Source: Shinella sp. (lineage in GTDB: Bacteria > Pseudomonadota > Alphaproteobacteria > Rhizobiales > Rhizobiaceae). From it: a stretch of 6,255 nucleotides of DNA. The DNA lies in the NCBI GenBank assembly GCA_003248775.1, contig QFQX01000090.1, positions 1 through 6,255 of the forward strand, written 5' to 3'. Each line of letters begins with the position of its first letter. Positions within the stretch are counted from its first letter, which is position 1. The notes under the pieces are model-generated. The model was not told the origin of the DNA, did no database searches, and saw nothing but the letters and a program-made list of their open reading frames with translations. Both the position numbers and the translations under genes were made by a program. Below, in pieces: positions 1-5,037 of the stretch.

Positions 1-17
1 CTTCCGTGGGGCTTTTT
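1..17 (+). terminator. Right half of a probable rho-independent terminator, cut by the window edge
   Basis: The window opens with CTTCCGTGGGG followed by CTTTTT. This looks like the 3' arm and U-tract of an intrinsic terminator whose left arm (expected to resemble CCCCACGGAAG) would lie outside the window. If so, a + strand gene ends just to the left. Only one arm is visible, so the call is tentative. Confidence 0.35.
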
Positions 18-561
18 CGTCGTTTCGGATAGGCGTTTTTGAGGGAAGGATGTGTCTTGCCGGGCGTTGTTATCGGCTTCGCACTGGTCGGGGGCAGGTG
101 GTGTTTTTCGCGGTATGAATTTTTGACTATTCGATTCGCTGCAATCGTCGCTTATCGAAGCGGCTGAAAATTTACGACCAGGGCGGGACCCGCAAGTTTA
201 AGGGGTAGGGGGACTGCGGGTCCCTGACCACCATCATGGTGGCTGGCACTCTGATAGCAGTTCATTTCGCATGTGCATCATCGAATTGTTCTGCTTTCAC
301 AACCGCTTGATGTGGTCCCTAAACCCGAGTGAACGGCTGTTGTCCAGTTGTGCCGAAATGAACCGGAATGGGCGGATTCATAGTCCCCCCCCCGTTGAAA
401 TGCTGCCTGAGTGGGTTCTCAACAACCGAATGCGGAAATAACAGCCGCAATGCGCTGGATTTTCCCGCTGTTTCCCTCGATTAATCTAGGCCGATGCAGG
501 TGATTACGATTGCCGGCGATGTAGTGTCATGCCGTCAGTTTTTTTTGTTCAGGGATTTTTT
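18..561. other. Long non-coding gap before the DUF922 gene
   Basis: I see no convincing gene in this stretch. It reads as less GC-rich and less codon-structured than the genes that follow. It holds an inverted repeat pair at 185-242 (listed separately), a small CGCTT/AAGCG hairpin at 149-162, a run of nine C at 385-393, and a weak TGCGG/CCGCA stem at 431-449. Two short ORFs occur: 50-118 (22 codons, with GGGA just upstream) and 271-441 (56 codons, no clear ribosome binding site). Neither is supported well enough to call as a gene. The promoter of the downstream gene should lie near 440-550, but no clear -35/-10 pair stands out. Confidence 0.5.
185..242. repeat. Two adjacent inverted repeats (possible structured RNA or protein site)
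   Basis: A perfect 10-bp inverted repeat has arms GGGACCCGCA (185-194) and TGCGGGTCCC (215-224) around a purine-rich 20-nt loop. Three bases later comes the near-perfect palindrome CCACCAT-C-ATGGTGG (228-242). No T-run follows on the + strand, so it does not look like an ordinary terminator. The first repeat could form a stable hairpin in RNA of either strand. The second has almost no loop and suits a DNA-binding site better. I do not recognise a known riboswitch or small-RNA family here. Confidence 0.45.
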
Positions 562-1164
562 GTGAAGAGCGCATTGATTTTCGGCTGGATGACGGCTGCG
601 GCGGCGTTTGCCGCGATGCCCGCCGTCGCGCAAAGCTCGTGGCAGGCAATTGAGAAAATCGAGACATATTCGGTCCGCGGACAGTCCGGTCCCGAGCTTT
701 ACGCTTCCATAGGTGAGCGAGGCCCTGTGATCGGCGGCGACGTGCGGGCGATCGCTCACACGGGATTCAAGCTCACATGGAGGCGGGATTACCAGCAGCG
801 CGGCGCATCCTGCGTCCTTGCGAGCGCCGTACCGAAACTCATCATCACCTACACCCTGCCCAAGCCGGCCAGTTCCCTGCCGCCGGCTGTAAAACAGAAA
901 TGGGACCGATTCTATGCGGGCATTCAGGCGCATGAGCGCGTGCACGGCGATTTCATCAAGGACCTCGTCCACAAGATCGAGGCCGTCTCGGTCGGCCTGA
1001 CCGTTGCCGACGATCCGGGCTGCAAGAAGATCCGGACAGAGCTGACGGGCAAGCTGGGTGAACTGTCCCGCGCCGAACGGCAGCAGAGCCGCGATTTCGA
1101 CCGCGCCGAAATGAGCAACGGCGGCAATGTCCACCAGCTCATTCTTGCGCTGATCAACGGCTGA
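562..1164 (+). CDS. Exported DUF922-type protein with HExxH motif (putative Zn-dependent protease)
   Basis: Product of 200 aa from a GTG start. I chose GTG 562 because AGGGA at 551-555 sits at good spacing and because it puts a Lys directly before a hydrophobic stretch (about residues 3-20) ending in AVA-Q, a classic Sec signal peptide cut near residue 23. An in-frame ATG at 529 would add 11 residues but has no ribosome binding site. The mature part carries HERVH at residues 124-128, an HExxH zinc-binding and catalytic motif. It sits in the setting typical of DUF922 proteins, which are predicted secreted Zn-dependent proteases of about this length. Two Cys (about 84 and 154) could form a disulfide in the periplasm. 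The C-terminal third is charged and helical. No substrate is known to me. It stands alone after a long gap, and an ATG overlapping its stop opens only a 17-codon ORF. Family assignment is fairly secure; protease activity is inferred from the motif. Confidence 0.8.
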   Translation: MKSALIFGWMTAAAAFAAMPAVAQSSWQAIEKIETYSVRGQSGPELYASIGERGPVIGGDVRAIAHTGFKLTWRRDYQQRGASCVLASAVPKLIITYTLPKPASSLPPAVKQKWDRFYAGIQAHERVHGDFIKDLVHKIEAVSVGLTVADDPGCKKIRTELTGKLGELSRAERQQSRDFDRAEMSNGGNVHQLILALING

Positions 1165-1209
1165 TGAGCGAAAAACCCGGCCGGATGCTGACCGACTTTT
1201 CCGAGGTCA

Positions 1210-1220
1210 CCATTTAGGGC
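1210..1220 (+). promoter_or_regulatory. CCATTTAGGGC word upstream of the LysR gene (possible LysR site)
   Basis: This 11-mer recurs with one change (CCATTTAGGAC) at 2185-2195, in front of the detoxification cluster. A shared word in the only two gaps flanking a LysR gene suggests a common regulator site. Similarity fades after the first 11 bases, and a chance match cannot be excluded. Confidence 0.3.
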
Positions 1221-1258
1221 TAGTCTTCTATTCCGGGAGGGCTGGAGAACCATAGGGC

Positions 1259-2182
1259 ATGGATCGACTCGATTGCATTCGCATGTTCGTCGCCGTCATG
1301 GATACCGGCAGTTTTGCCGCCGGTGCCGCGCGCCTTGGCACCAGCAGCAGTCAGGCGTCCAAGTTGGTTTCGCGCCTTGAAGGCGATCTCGGCGTACAGC
1401 TCATCAAGCGCACCACGCGGGTGTTGTCCCCCACCGAGGCGGGCACTTCCTATTGCGAGAGGGCGAGGGCGCTGCTTGAGGAATTCGACCAGCTCGATGC
1501 GTCCGTCCGCAATGTCTCTGCCGCACCCTCGGGCCTGTTGAGGATTGCTGCGCCCATCACCTTCGGCACCCGGCAGCTTGCCCCGTTGCTCAATATGTTT
1601 GCGGAGCAATATCCGGATATCAAGATCGATGTGAGTTTCTCCGACCGTCCCGTCAATCTGGTGGAAGAAGGTTTCGATGTCGCCGTGCGCATCGGTCGCC
1701 CCGCAGACAGCACGCTGATCGCCCGCAGGCTCTGCCCCATCCGCATCGTGGTTATCGCGTCGCCGACCTATCTCGCCGGCCATGGGACACCGACGACGCC
1801 GGCGGAGCTGATCGACCACGCCTGCATTGTCGATACCAATTTCCGCGATCCCCTTCTGTGGCGGTTCGGGCCAAGGGACGGGGATGATGTCGTGTCTGTT
1901 TCCGTGCAAGGCAGAATGCGGTTTTCCAATGCGGAGGCCTGCCTTTCGGCGGCGGAGGCTGGGTTGGGCATCGCGCGGGTGCCGACCTTCGTTGCAGGGG
2001 CCGCTCTTGTCGCCGGCAATGTTCGTCCGCTCTTTCCCGGCATGGAGGACGAGCCCCATGGTCTCTATGCTCTCTATCCGCCCGGCCGTTATCTGGCGGC
2101 CAAGGTGCGCGTGCTCGTCGATTTCCTCGTGGACCGTTTCCGGGGGGAGCCCCCATGGGATCTTGGCTGGCGCAATGATTAA
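1259..2182 (+). CDS. LysR-type transcriptional regulator
   Basis: Product of 307 aa, the usual length of the family. The N-terminal winged helix-turn-helix covers about residues 8-62, with the typical pattern of SFAAGAARLG, then a recognition helix around SSSQASKLVSRLE, then LGVQL and RTTR. A linker helix follows to about residue 90. The LysR substrate-binding domain runs from about 92 to 297, with GLLRIAAP, FDVAVRIG and EAGLGIARVP as family landmarks. The pattern is closest to the CrgA/AaeR/DmlR-like branch. The start is ATG 1259, with GGAG at 1244-1247 and a G-rich run at 1235-1241 upstream. It lies directly before the VOC/GST/hydrolase cluster on the same strand rather than divergently, separated by 109 bp. 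That position makes it the likely regulator of the cluster and possibly of itself: the word CCATTTAGGRC occurs both upstream of this gene (1210-1220) and in the gap after it (2185-2195). The effector is unknown; a quinone or aromatic compound is inferred from the neighbours. Confidence 0.93.
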   Translation: MDRLDCIRMFVAVMDTGSFAAGAARLGTSSSQASKLVSRLEGDLGVQLIKRTTRVLSPTEAGTSYCERARALLEEFDQLDASVRNVSAAPSGLLRIAAPITFGTRQLAPLLNMFAEQYPDIKIDVSFSDRPVNLVEEGFDVAVRIGRPADSTLIARRLCPIRIVVIASPTYLAGHGTPTTPAELIDHACIVDTNFRDPLLWRFGPRDGDDVVSVSVQGRMRFSNAEACLSAAEAGLGIARVPTFVAGAALVAGNVRPLFPGMEDEPHGLYALYPPGRYLAAKVRVLVDFLVDRFRGEPPWDLGWRND

Positions 2183-2184
2183 TT

Positions 2185-2230
2185 CCATTTAGGACGCAAT
2201 TTTCGTCCATCAAATGGGATAATCTTTTTT
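2185..2230 (+). promoter_or_regulatory. Imperfect palindrome with GATAAT box and T-run: operator/promoter or LysR terminator
   Basis: The outer arms CCATTT (2185-2190) and AAATGG (2212-2217) enclose inner arms GGACG (2192-2196) and CGTCC (2204-2208) around a 7-nt AT-rich loop. GATAAT follows at 2218-2223 and a run of six T at 2225-2230. There are two readings. (1) The stem plus T-run is a leaky terminator for the LysR gene. (2) The palindrome is the LysR operator overlapping the region just upstream of a -10 box (GATAAT) with no good -35, as is common at LysR-controlled promoters. The left arm matches the word upstream of the LysR gene, which favours a DNA site. Both roles could coexist. Confidence 0.45.
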
Positions 2231-2250
2231 ATGGAAATGATGCATATCGG

Positions 2251-2284
2251 TCCCAGACGAATTTCCGTTCGATCTGTCTGGGAG
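2251..2284 (+). promoter_or_regulatory. Inverted repeat that includes the VOC gene ribosome binding site
   Basis: TCCCAGAC (2251-2258) and GTCTGGGA (2276-2283) form a perfect 8-bp inverted repeat with a 17-nt loop. The loop could pair further through CGAA (2258-2261) and TTCG (2268-2271). The right arm contains most of the Shine-Dalgarno GGGAG (2280-2284), eight bases before the ATG at 2292. In mRNA the stem would hide the ribosome binding site of the first gene of the cluster. In DNA it could be a second regulator site. The pairing is seen directly; the regulatory role is inferred. Confidence 0.45.
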
Positions 2285-2291
2285 ATGTCTC

Positions 2292-3197
2292 ATGGTCGAT
2301 ACCGCTATCAAATCCACCGTCCAGCAGGACCAATCCGGCAAGGCCGGTGCTGTGAACACAGTCACTGACGACCGCTTTGCGATCGGCAAGGTCGTGCTGA
2401 CCGTCAATGACCTCGATGCCGTCAGCAGCTTCTATCAGCAGTCCGTCGGTCTTCATCTGTTGAAGGGCGATGCCGCTTCGGTCGAGCTCGGTGCCGGCGG
2501 CAGGACGCTGCTTGAATTGCGTCGCGATGCATCCGCCCGCCGTCGTTCGCCGCGCGAGGCGGGGCTTTTCCACACGGCTTTCCTTCTGCCGGCGCGTTCC
2601 GATCTCGGACGCTGGATCCGCCATGCGATCGAAACGCAGGCAAGGGTTGTCGGCGCTTCCGACCACGCGGTCAGTGAGGCGCTTTATCTCTCCGATCCTG
2701 AGGGCAACGGTGTCGAAATCTACACCGACCGCCCTATCCTCGAATGGCGCTGGCGCGACGGGCATGTCCACATGCCCTCCGATCAGCTCGACATCGAGAG
2801 CATTCTCGCGACCGCCGGCAATGATCGCTGGAAGGGATTTCCCGATGGTTCGGTCGTCGGTCACGTTCATCTGCAGGTGGGGGCGATAGATGCCGCCGAG
2901 GCCTTTTACAACGGCGTTCTGGGTCTCGACATCACCAGCCGTTATCCGGGTGGCACCTTTTATGCCGTCAACGGTTACCACCACCATGTGGCGACCAATA
3001 TCTGGAACAGCCGTGGAGCGGGTCCACGCAGCTATCCGAGCACCGGGCTGGAAAGCGTGGAGTTTCTGGCCGGCGCGCGTTTCGCCGATCCCGTAAGGGC
3101 GCATCTCGGCGCGGATACCGGTGCCGCGGATTTCACGATCGCCGATCCCTGGGGCACCAAGATCACCTTCGAGACCCGCGAACCCGGCAGCAAGTAA
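2292..3197 (+). CDS. Two-domain VOC-family protein, CatE/MhqO-like ring-cleavage dioxygenase type
   Basis: Product of 301 aa. The ATG start has GGGAG at 2280-2284. There are two vicinal-oxygen-chelate modules. The first runs from about residue 32 to 146 (VVLTVNDLDAVSSFY, H94 in GLFHTAFLLP, then DPEGNGVEIY at 135-144). The second runs from about 188 to 295 (GHVHLQV at 190-196, AAEAFYNGVLGLD, YHHHV at 229-233, DPWGTKITFE at 285-294). Metal ligands in such proteins are two His and one Glu. The second module offers H191 (or H193), one of H230-232, and E294, so it looks able to bind metal. The first module has H94 and E142 but no His in its first strand. The layout and the SEALYLSDPEGNGVEIY block match the CatE/YfiE and MhqO-like group, annotated as catechol-2,3-dioxygenase or glyoxalase-like. 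The likely role is Fe-dependent opening of a hydroquinone or catechol ring, in the cytoplasm; the substrate is not proven. It is the first gene of a cluster with 12 bp to the next gene. Confidence 0.88.
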   Translation: MVDTAIKSTVQQDQSGKAGAVNTVTDDRFAIGKVVLTVNDLDAVSSFYQQSVGLHLLKGDAASVELGAGGRTLLELRRDASARRRSPREAGLFHTAFLLPARSDLGRWIRHAIETQARVVGASDHAVSEALYLSDPEGNGVEIYTDRPILEWRWRDGHVHMPSDQLDIESILATAGNDRWKGFPDGSVVGHVHLQVGAIDAAEAFYNGVLGLDITSRYPGGTFYAVNGYHHHVATNIWNSRGAGPRSYPSTGLESVEFLAGARFADPVRAHLGADTGAADFTIADPWGTKITFETREPGSK

Positions 3198-3209
3198 GGA
3201 GACAGAATC

Positions 3210-4199
3210 ATGCTGGTAGATGGAAAGTGGACCGCCGAGTGGCACCCCGTTCAAGCGACAGACGCGAAGGGTGGCTTCGTGCGGCAGATCTCGGGTTTTC
3301 GCAACTGGGTCACGCCGGATGGCAGCGCCGGCCAGACGGGCGAGGGCGGCTTCAAGGCTGAGGCTGGCCGCTATCACCTCTACGTCGCGCTGATTTGTCC
3401 CTGGGCCTCGCGCACGCTGATCGGCCGCAAGCTCAAGAAGCTCGAGGATGTGATTTCCGTGTCTGTCGTGGAGCCGGCGCTGGCCGCCGAAGGTTGGAAG
3501 TTCGGAACCTATCCCGGATCGAACCTCGATACGCTGAATGGCGCCACCTACATGCACCAGATCTACACCAGCGCCGACCCGCATTATACCGGCCGCGCGA
3601 CGGTGCCGGTGCTTTGGGACAAGGAGCGCAAGACGATCGTCAATAACGAGTCGGCCGATATCCTGCGTATGCTGAATACGGGCTTCGGCGACCTCGCGGA
3701 CGATACCTTCGATTTCTATCCGGAACCGCTGCGGGATCAGATCGACGCCCTGAACGACCGCATCTACCCGCGCCTCAACAACGGGGTCTACCGGGCCGGC
3801 TTTGCCACGACCCAGCTTGCCTATGAGGAAGCGTTCGTGGACGTCTTTTCCATGCTCGATGAGTTGGAAGACCGGCTTTCTGCCGGCGGACCGTATCTTT
3901 TCGGTTCCGCCCTGACCGAAGCCGATATTCGCCTATTCGTCACGCTGGTGCGTTTCGATGCCGCTTATTTCGGCCTCTTCAAATGCAACCTGAGGCGTAT
4001 CGCTGATTATCCTGCGCTGAACGCCTATCTGCACCGCATGCTGGCCATTCCGGGCGTATCTGACACGGTCAACATCGACCACATCAAGCAGGGTTACTAT
4101 TCGATCAAGGCGCTCAACCCGAATGGCATCGTGCCCGTCGGACCGGATCTGCCCGGCCTCTATCCGGTTGAACTCGCCACCACCCGTCCCTCCGCCTAA
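3210..4199 (+). CDS. Glutathionyl-hydroquinone reductase (Xi-class glutathione transferase, ECM4/YqjG/PcpF type)
   Basis: Product of 329 aa, a normal length for the class. The ribosome binding site AAGGAG (3196-3201) overlaps the stop of the VOC gene, so the two are probably co-translated. The N-terminal thioredoxin-like domain has the catalytic Cys63 in CPWASR (63-68), where many relatives read CPWAHR. TVPVLWD (131-137) and NNESADI (145-151) form the glutathione site. The helical C-terminal domain has NNGVYRAGFA (190-199) and LTEADIRLFVTLVRFDAAY (235-253). The tail has HIKQGYY (291-297) and NPNGIVPVGP (302-311), the conserved end of this family. W96, Y194 and Y296 fall where active-site residues of E. 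coli YqjG lie, as I recall; no alignment was run. These cytoplasmic enzymes use glutathione to reduce glutathionyl-hydroquinones back to hydroquinone, freeing the ring for dioxygenases such as the one encoded upstream. Family is secure; the natural substrate is inferred. Confidence 0.93.
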   Translation: MLVDGKWTAEWHPVQATDAKGGFVRQISGFRNWVTPDGSAGQTGEGGFKAEAGRYHLYVALICPWASRTLIGRKLKKLEDVISVSVVEPALAAEGWKFGTYPGSNLDTLNGATYMHQIYTSADPHYTGRATVPVLWDKERKTIVNNESADILRMLNTGFGDLADDTFDFYPEPLRDQIDALNDRIYPRLNNGVYRAGFATTQLAYEEAFVDVFSMLDELEDRLSAGGPYLFGSALTEADIRLFVTLVRFDAAYFGLFKCNLRRIADYPALNAYLHRMLAIPGVSDTVNIDHIKQGYYSIKALNPNGIVPVGPDLPGLYPVELATTRPSA

Positions 4200-4216
4200 C
4201 TCTACTGGAAAAGACA

Positions 4217-4831
4217 ATGACGAATTCTGAGGCAAAAGCCCTTGTGATCTTCCTGCATGGCGTCGGCTCCAACGGCGCGGACCTTGCCGCACTTGCGCCG
4301 GCCATGGCGCCGGCATTGCCCGGTGTGGCGTTCGAATCGCCCGATGGCTCGCAGCCCTGCGATTTCAACTCCGGCTACCAGTGGTTTAGTGTCGCCGGCG
4401 TAACGCCCGAGAATCGTGCCGAGAGGATCCGCGCAGCGCGCGGCGCCTTCGATGCGGTTGTGAGCGAATCTATCAAAAAGCACGGGTTTTCCGATCGTCT
4501 GGATCGGGTGGCTTTCGTCGGCTTCTCGCAGGGCACCATCATGGCGCTCGATGCCCTCGTGTCCGGCAGGTGGTCGGTCGGCGCGATCGTCGGCTTCTCC
4601 GGCCGTCTCGCCATTGATGATATCGCGGAAACTGTTCCTTCCGTTCCGGTATTGCTGCAACATGGCACCATGGATAGCGTCATTCCCGTCGGGGAGACAC
4701 AGGACGCCGAAAAACGCCTCAAGGCACTCGGCGTTCCGGTCGAAACGCTTATCGTGCCGGGCCTCGGGCATTCGATCTCTGCTCCCGGTCTCGACAGGGC
4801 CAGTGCCTTCCTTGCGGAGCATCTTGCCTGA
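4217..4831 (+). CDS. Small alpha/beta-hydrolase of the phospholipase/carboxylesterase family (MhqD-like)
   Basis: Product of 204 aa, typical for this single-domain serine hydrolase family. The ATG start has a modest GGAAAAG upstream (4207-4213) and lies 17 bp after the reductase stop, so it is probably in the same operon. The oxyanion-hole motif LHGVG is at residues 13-17. The nucleophile elbow GFSQG is at 102-106 (Ser104). Asp153 follows in HGTMDSVIP, and His185 lies in PGLGHS. The catalytic triad is complete. There is no signal peptide, so it acts in the cytoplasm. Relatives include the B. subtilis quinone-inducible MhqD, bacterial carboxylesterases and acyl-protein thioesterase-like enzymes. 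Beside a ring-cleavage-type enzyme it could hydrolyse an ester or ring-fission product; that is inference from context. Confidence 0.9.
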   Translation: MTNSEAKALVIFLHGVGSNGADLAALAPAMAPALPGVAFESPDGSQPCDFNSGYQWFSVAGVTPENRAERIRAARGAFDAVVSESIKKHGFSDRLDRVAFVGFSQGTIMALDALVSGRWSVGAIVGFSGRLAIDDIAETVPSVPVLLQHGTMDSVIPVGETQDAEKRLKALGVPVETLIVPGLGHSISAPGLDRASAFLAEHLA

Positions 4832-4846
4832 ATGTGACCGACGCAG

Positions 4847-4870
4847 AGGAGGGGTGTTGAACCCCCTCCT
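4847..4870 (+). terminator. Hairpin after the hydrolase gene, probable end of the operon
   Basis: AGGAGGGG (4847-4854) pairs with CCCCTCCT (4863-4870) over an 8-nt loop, giving a strong 8-bp GC-rich stem 16 bp after the stop codon. A T-run (4885-4889) follows only after 14 bases, so it may be a weak intrinsic terminator or an mRNA 3'-end stabiliser rather than a textbook terminator. Confidence 0.5.
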
Positions 4871-4884
4871 TGAAAGCGCTGACC
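4871..4884 (+). promoter_or_regulatory. LacI-operator-like site upstream of the LacI-type gene
   Basis: TGAAAGCGCTGACC matches 11 of 14 positions of the LacI/GalR-type palindrome TGAAAGCGCTTTCA, with a perfect left half and the central GC/GC core. It sits in the gap before a LacI-family gene, where autoregulatory sites often lie. The right half is degraded and the site is about 150 bp from the likely start, so this is tentative. Confidence 0.35.
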
Positions 4885-4917
4885 TTTTTGGGTGCACTAC
4901 GGCATTTAACGTAATCC

Positions 4918-4932
4918 CCCCAAGTCTTGGGG
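4918..4932. repeat. Short perfect palindrome CCCCAAG-T-CTTGGGG
   Basis: Two 7-bp arms (4918-4924 and 4926-4932) surround a single T, within the gap between the hydrolase and LacI-type genes. With almost no loop it makes a poor hairpin, and no T-run follows. It may be a protein-binding site or a chance palindrome. Confidence 0.35.
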
Positions 4933-4966
4933 AGGATATTTGCCCGGTTTTCCACAATGGGTCGGA

Positions 4967-4995
4967 TTGCGGGTGATCTCGAACTCCGATATCCT
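4967..4995 (+). promoter_or_regulatory. Possible sigma-70 promoter for the LacI-type gene
   Basis: TTGCGG (4967-4972) and TATCCT (4990-4995) are spaced by 17 bp, a plausible housekeeping promoter for an alphaproteobacterium. Transcription would begin near 5002, which would rule out the upstream TTG start at 4927 and favour a start at 5038 or 5089. The match is partial. Confidence 0.3.
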
Positions 4996-5037
4996 GCACA
5001 ATTAATGGTTGCCGATTGGGGAGACGCATGCGCCTGC

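Noticed and set aside
50..118. 22-codon ORF with GGGA upstream near the left edge
   Set aside because: It is too short to judge, the ribosome site is very close to the ATG, and the peptide has no recognisable feature.
271..441. 56-codon + strand ORF in the left gap, containing the C9 run as three Pro codons
   Set aside because: It has no ribosome binding site, weaker third-position GC than the real genes, and no known motif. The C9 run is a possible slippage or sequencing-error site but carries no clear function here.
1220..2188. 322-codon open frame on the minus strand over the LysR gene
   Set aside because: The + strand frame is a full-length LysR protein with all landmarks; the antisense translation is low in hydrophobic order and matches no family I know.
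2229..3584. 451-codon open frame on the minus strand across the VOC and reductase genes
   Set aside because: It lies antisense to two genes with clear domains and motifs. Long antisense frames are common in GC-rich DNA, and its translation shows no recognisable motif.
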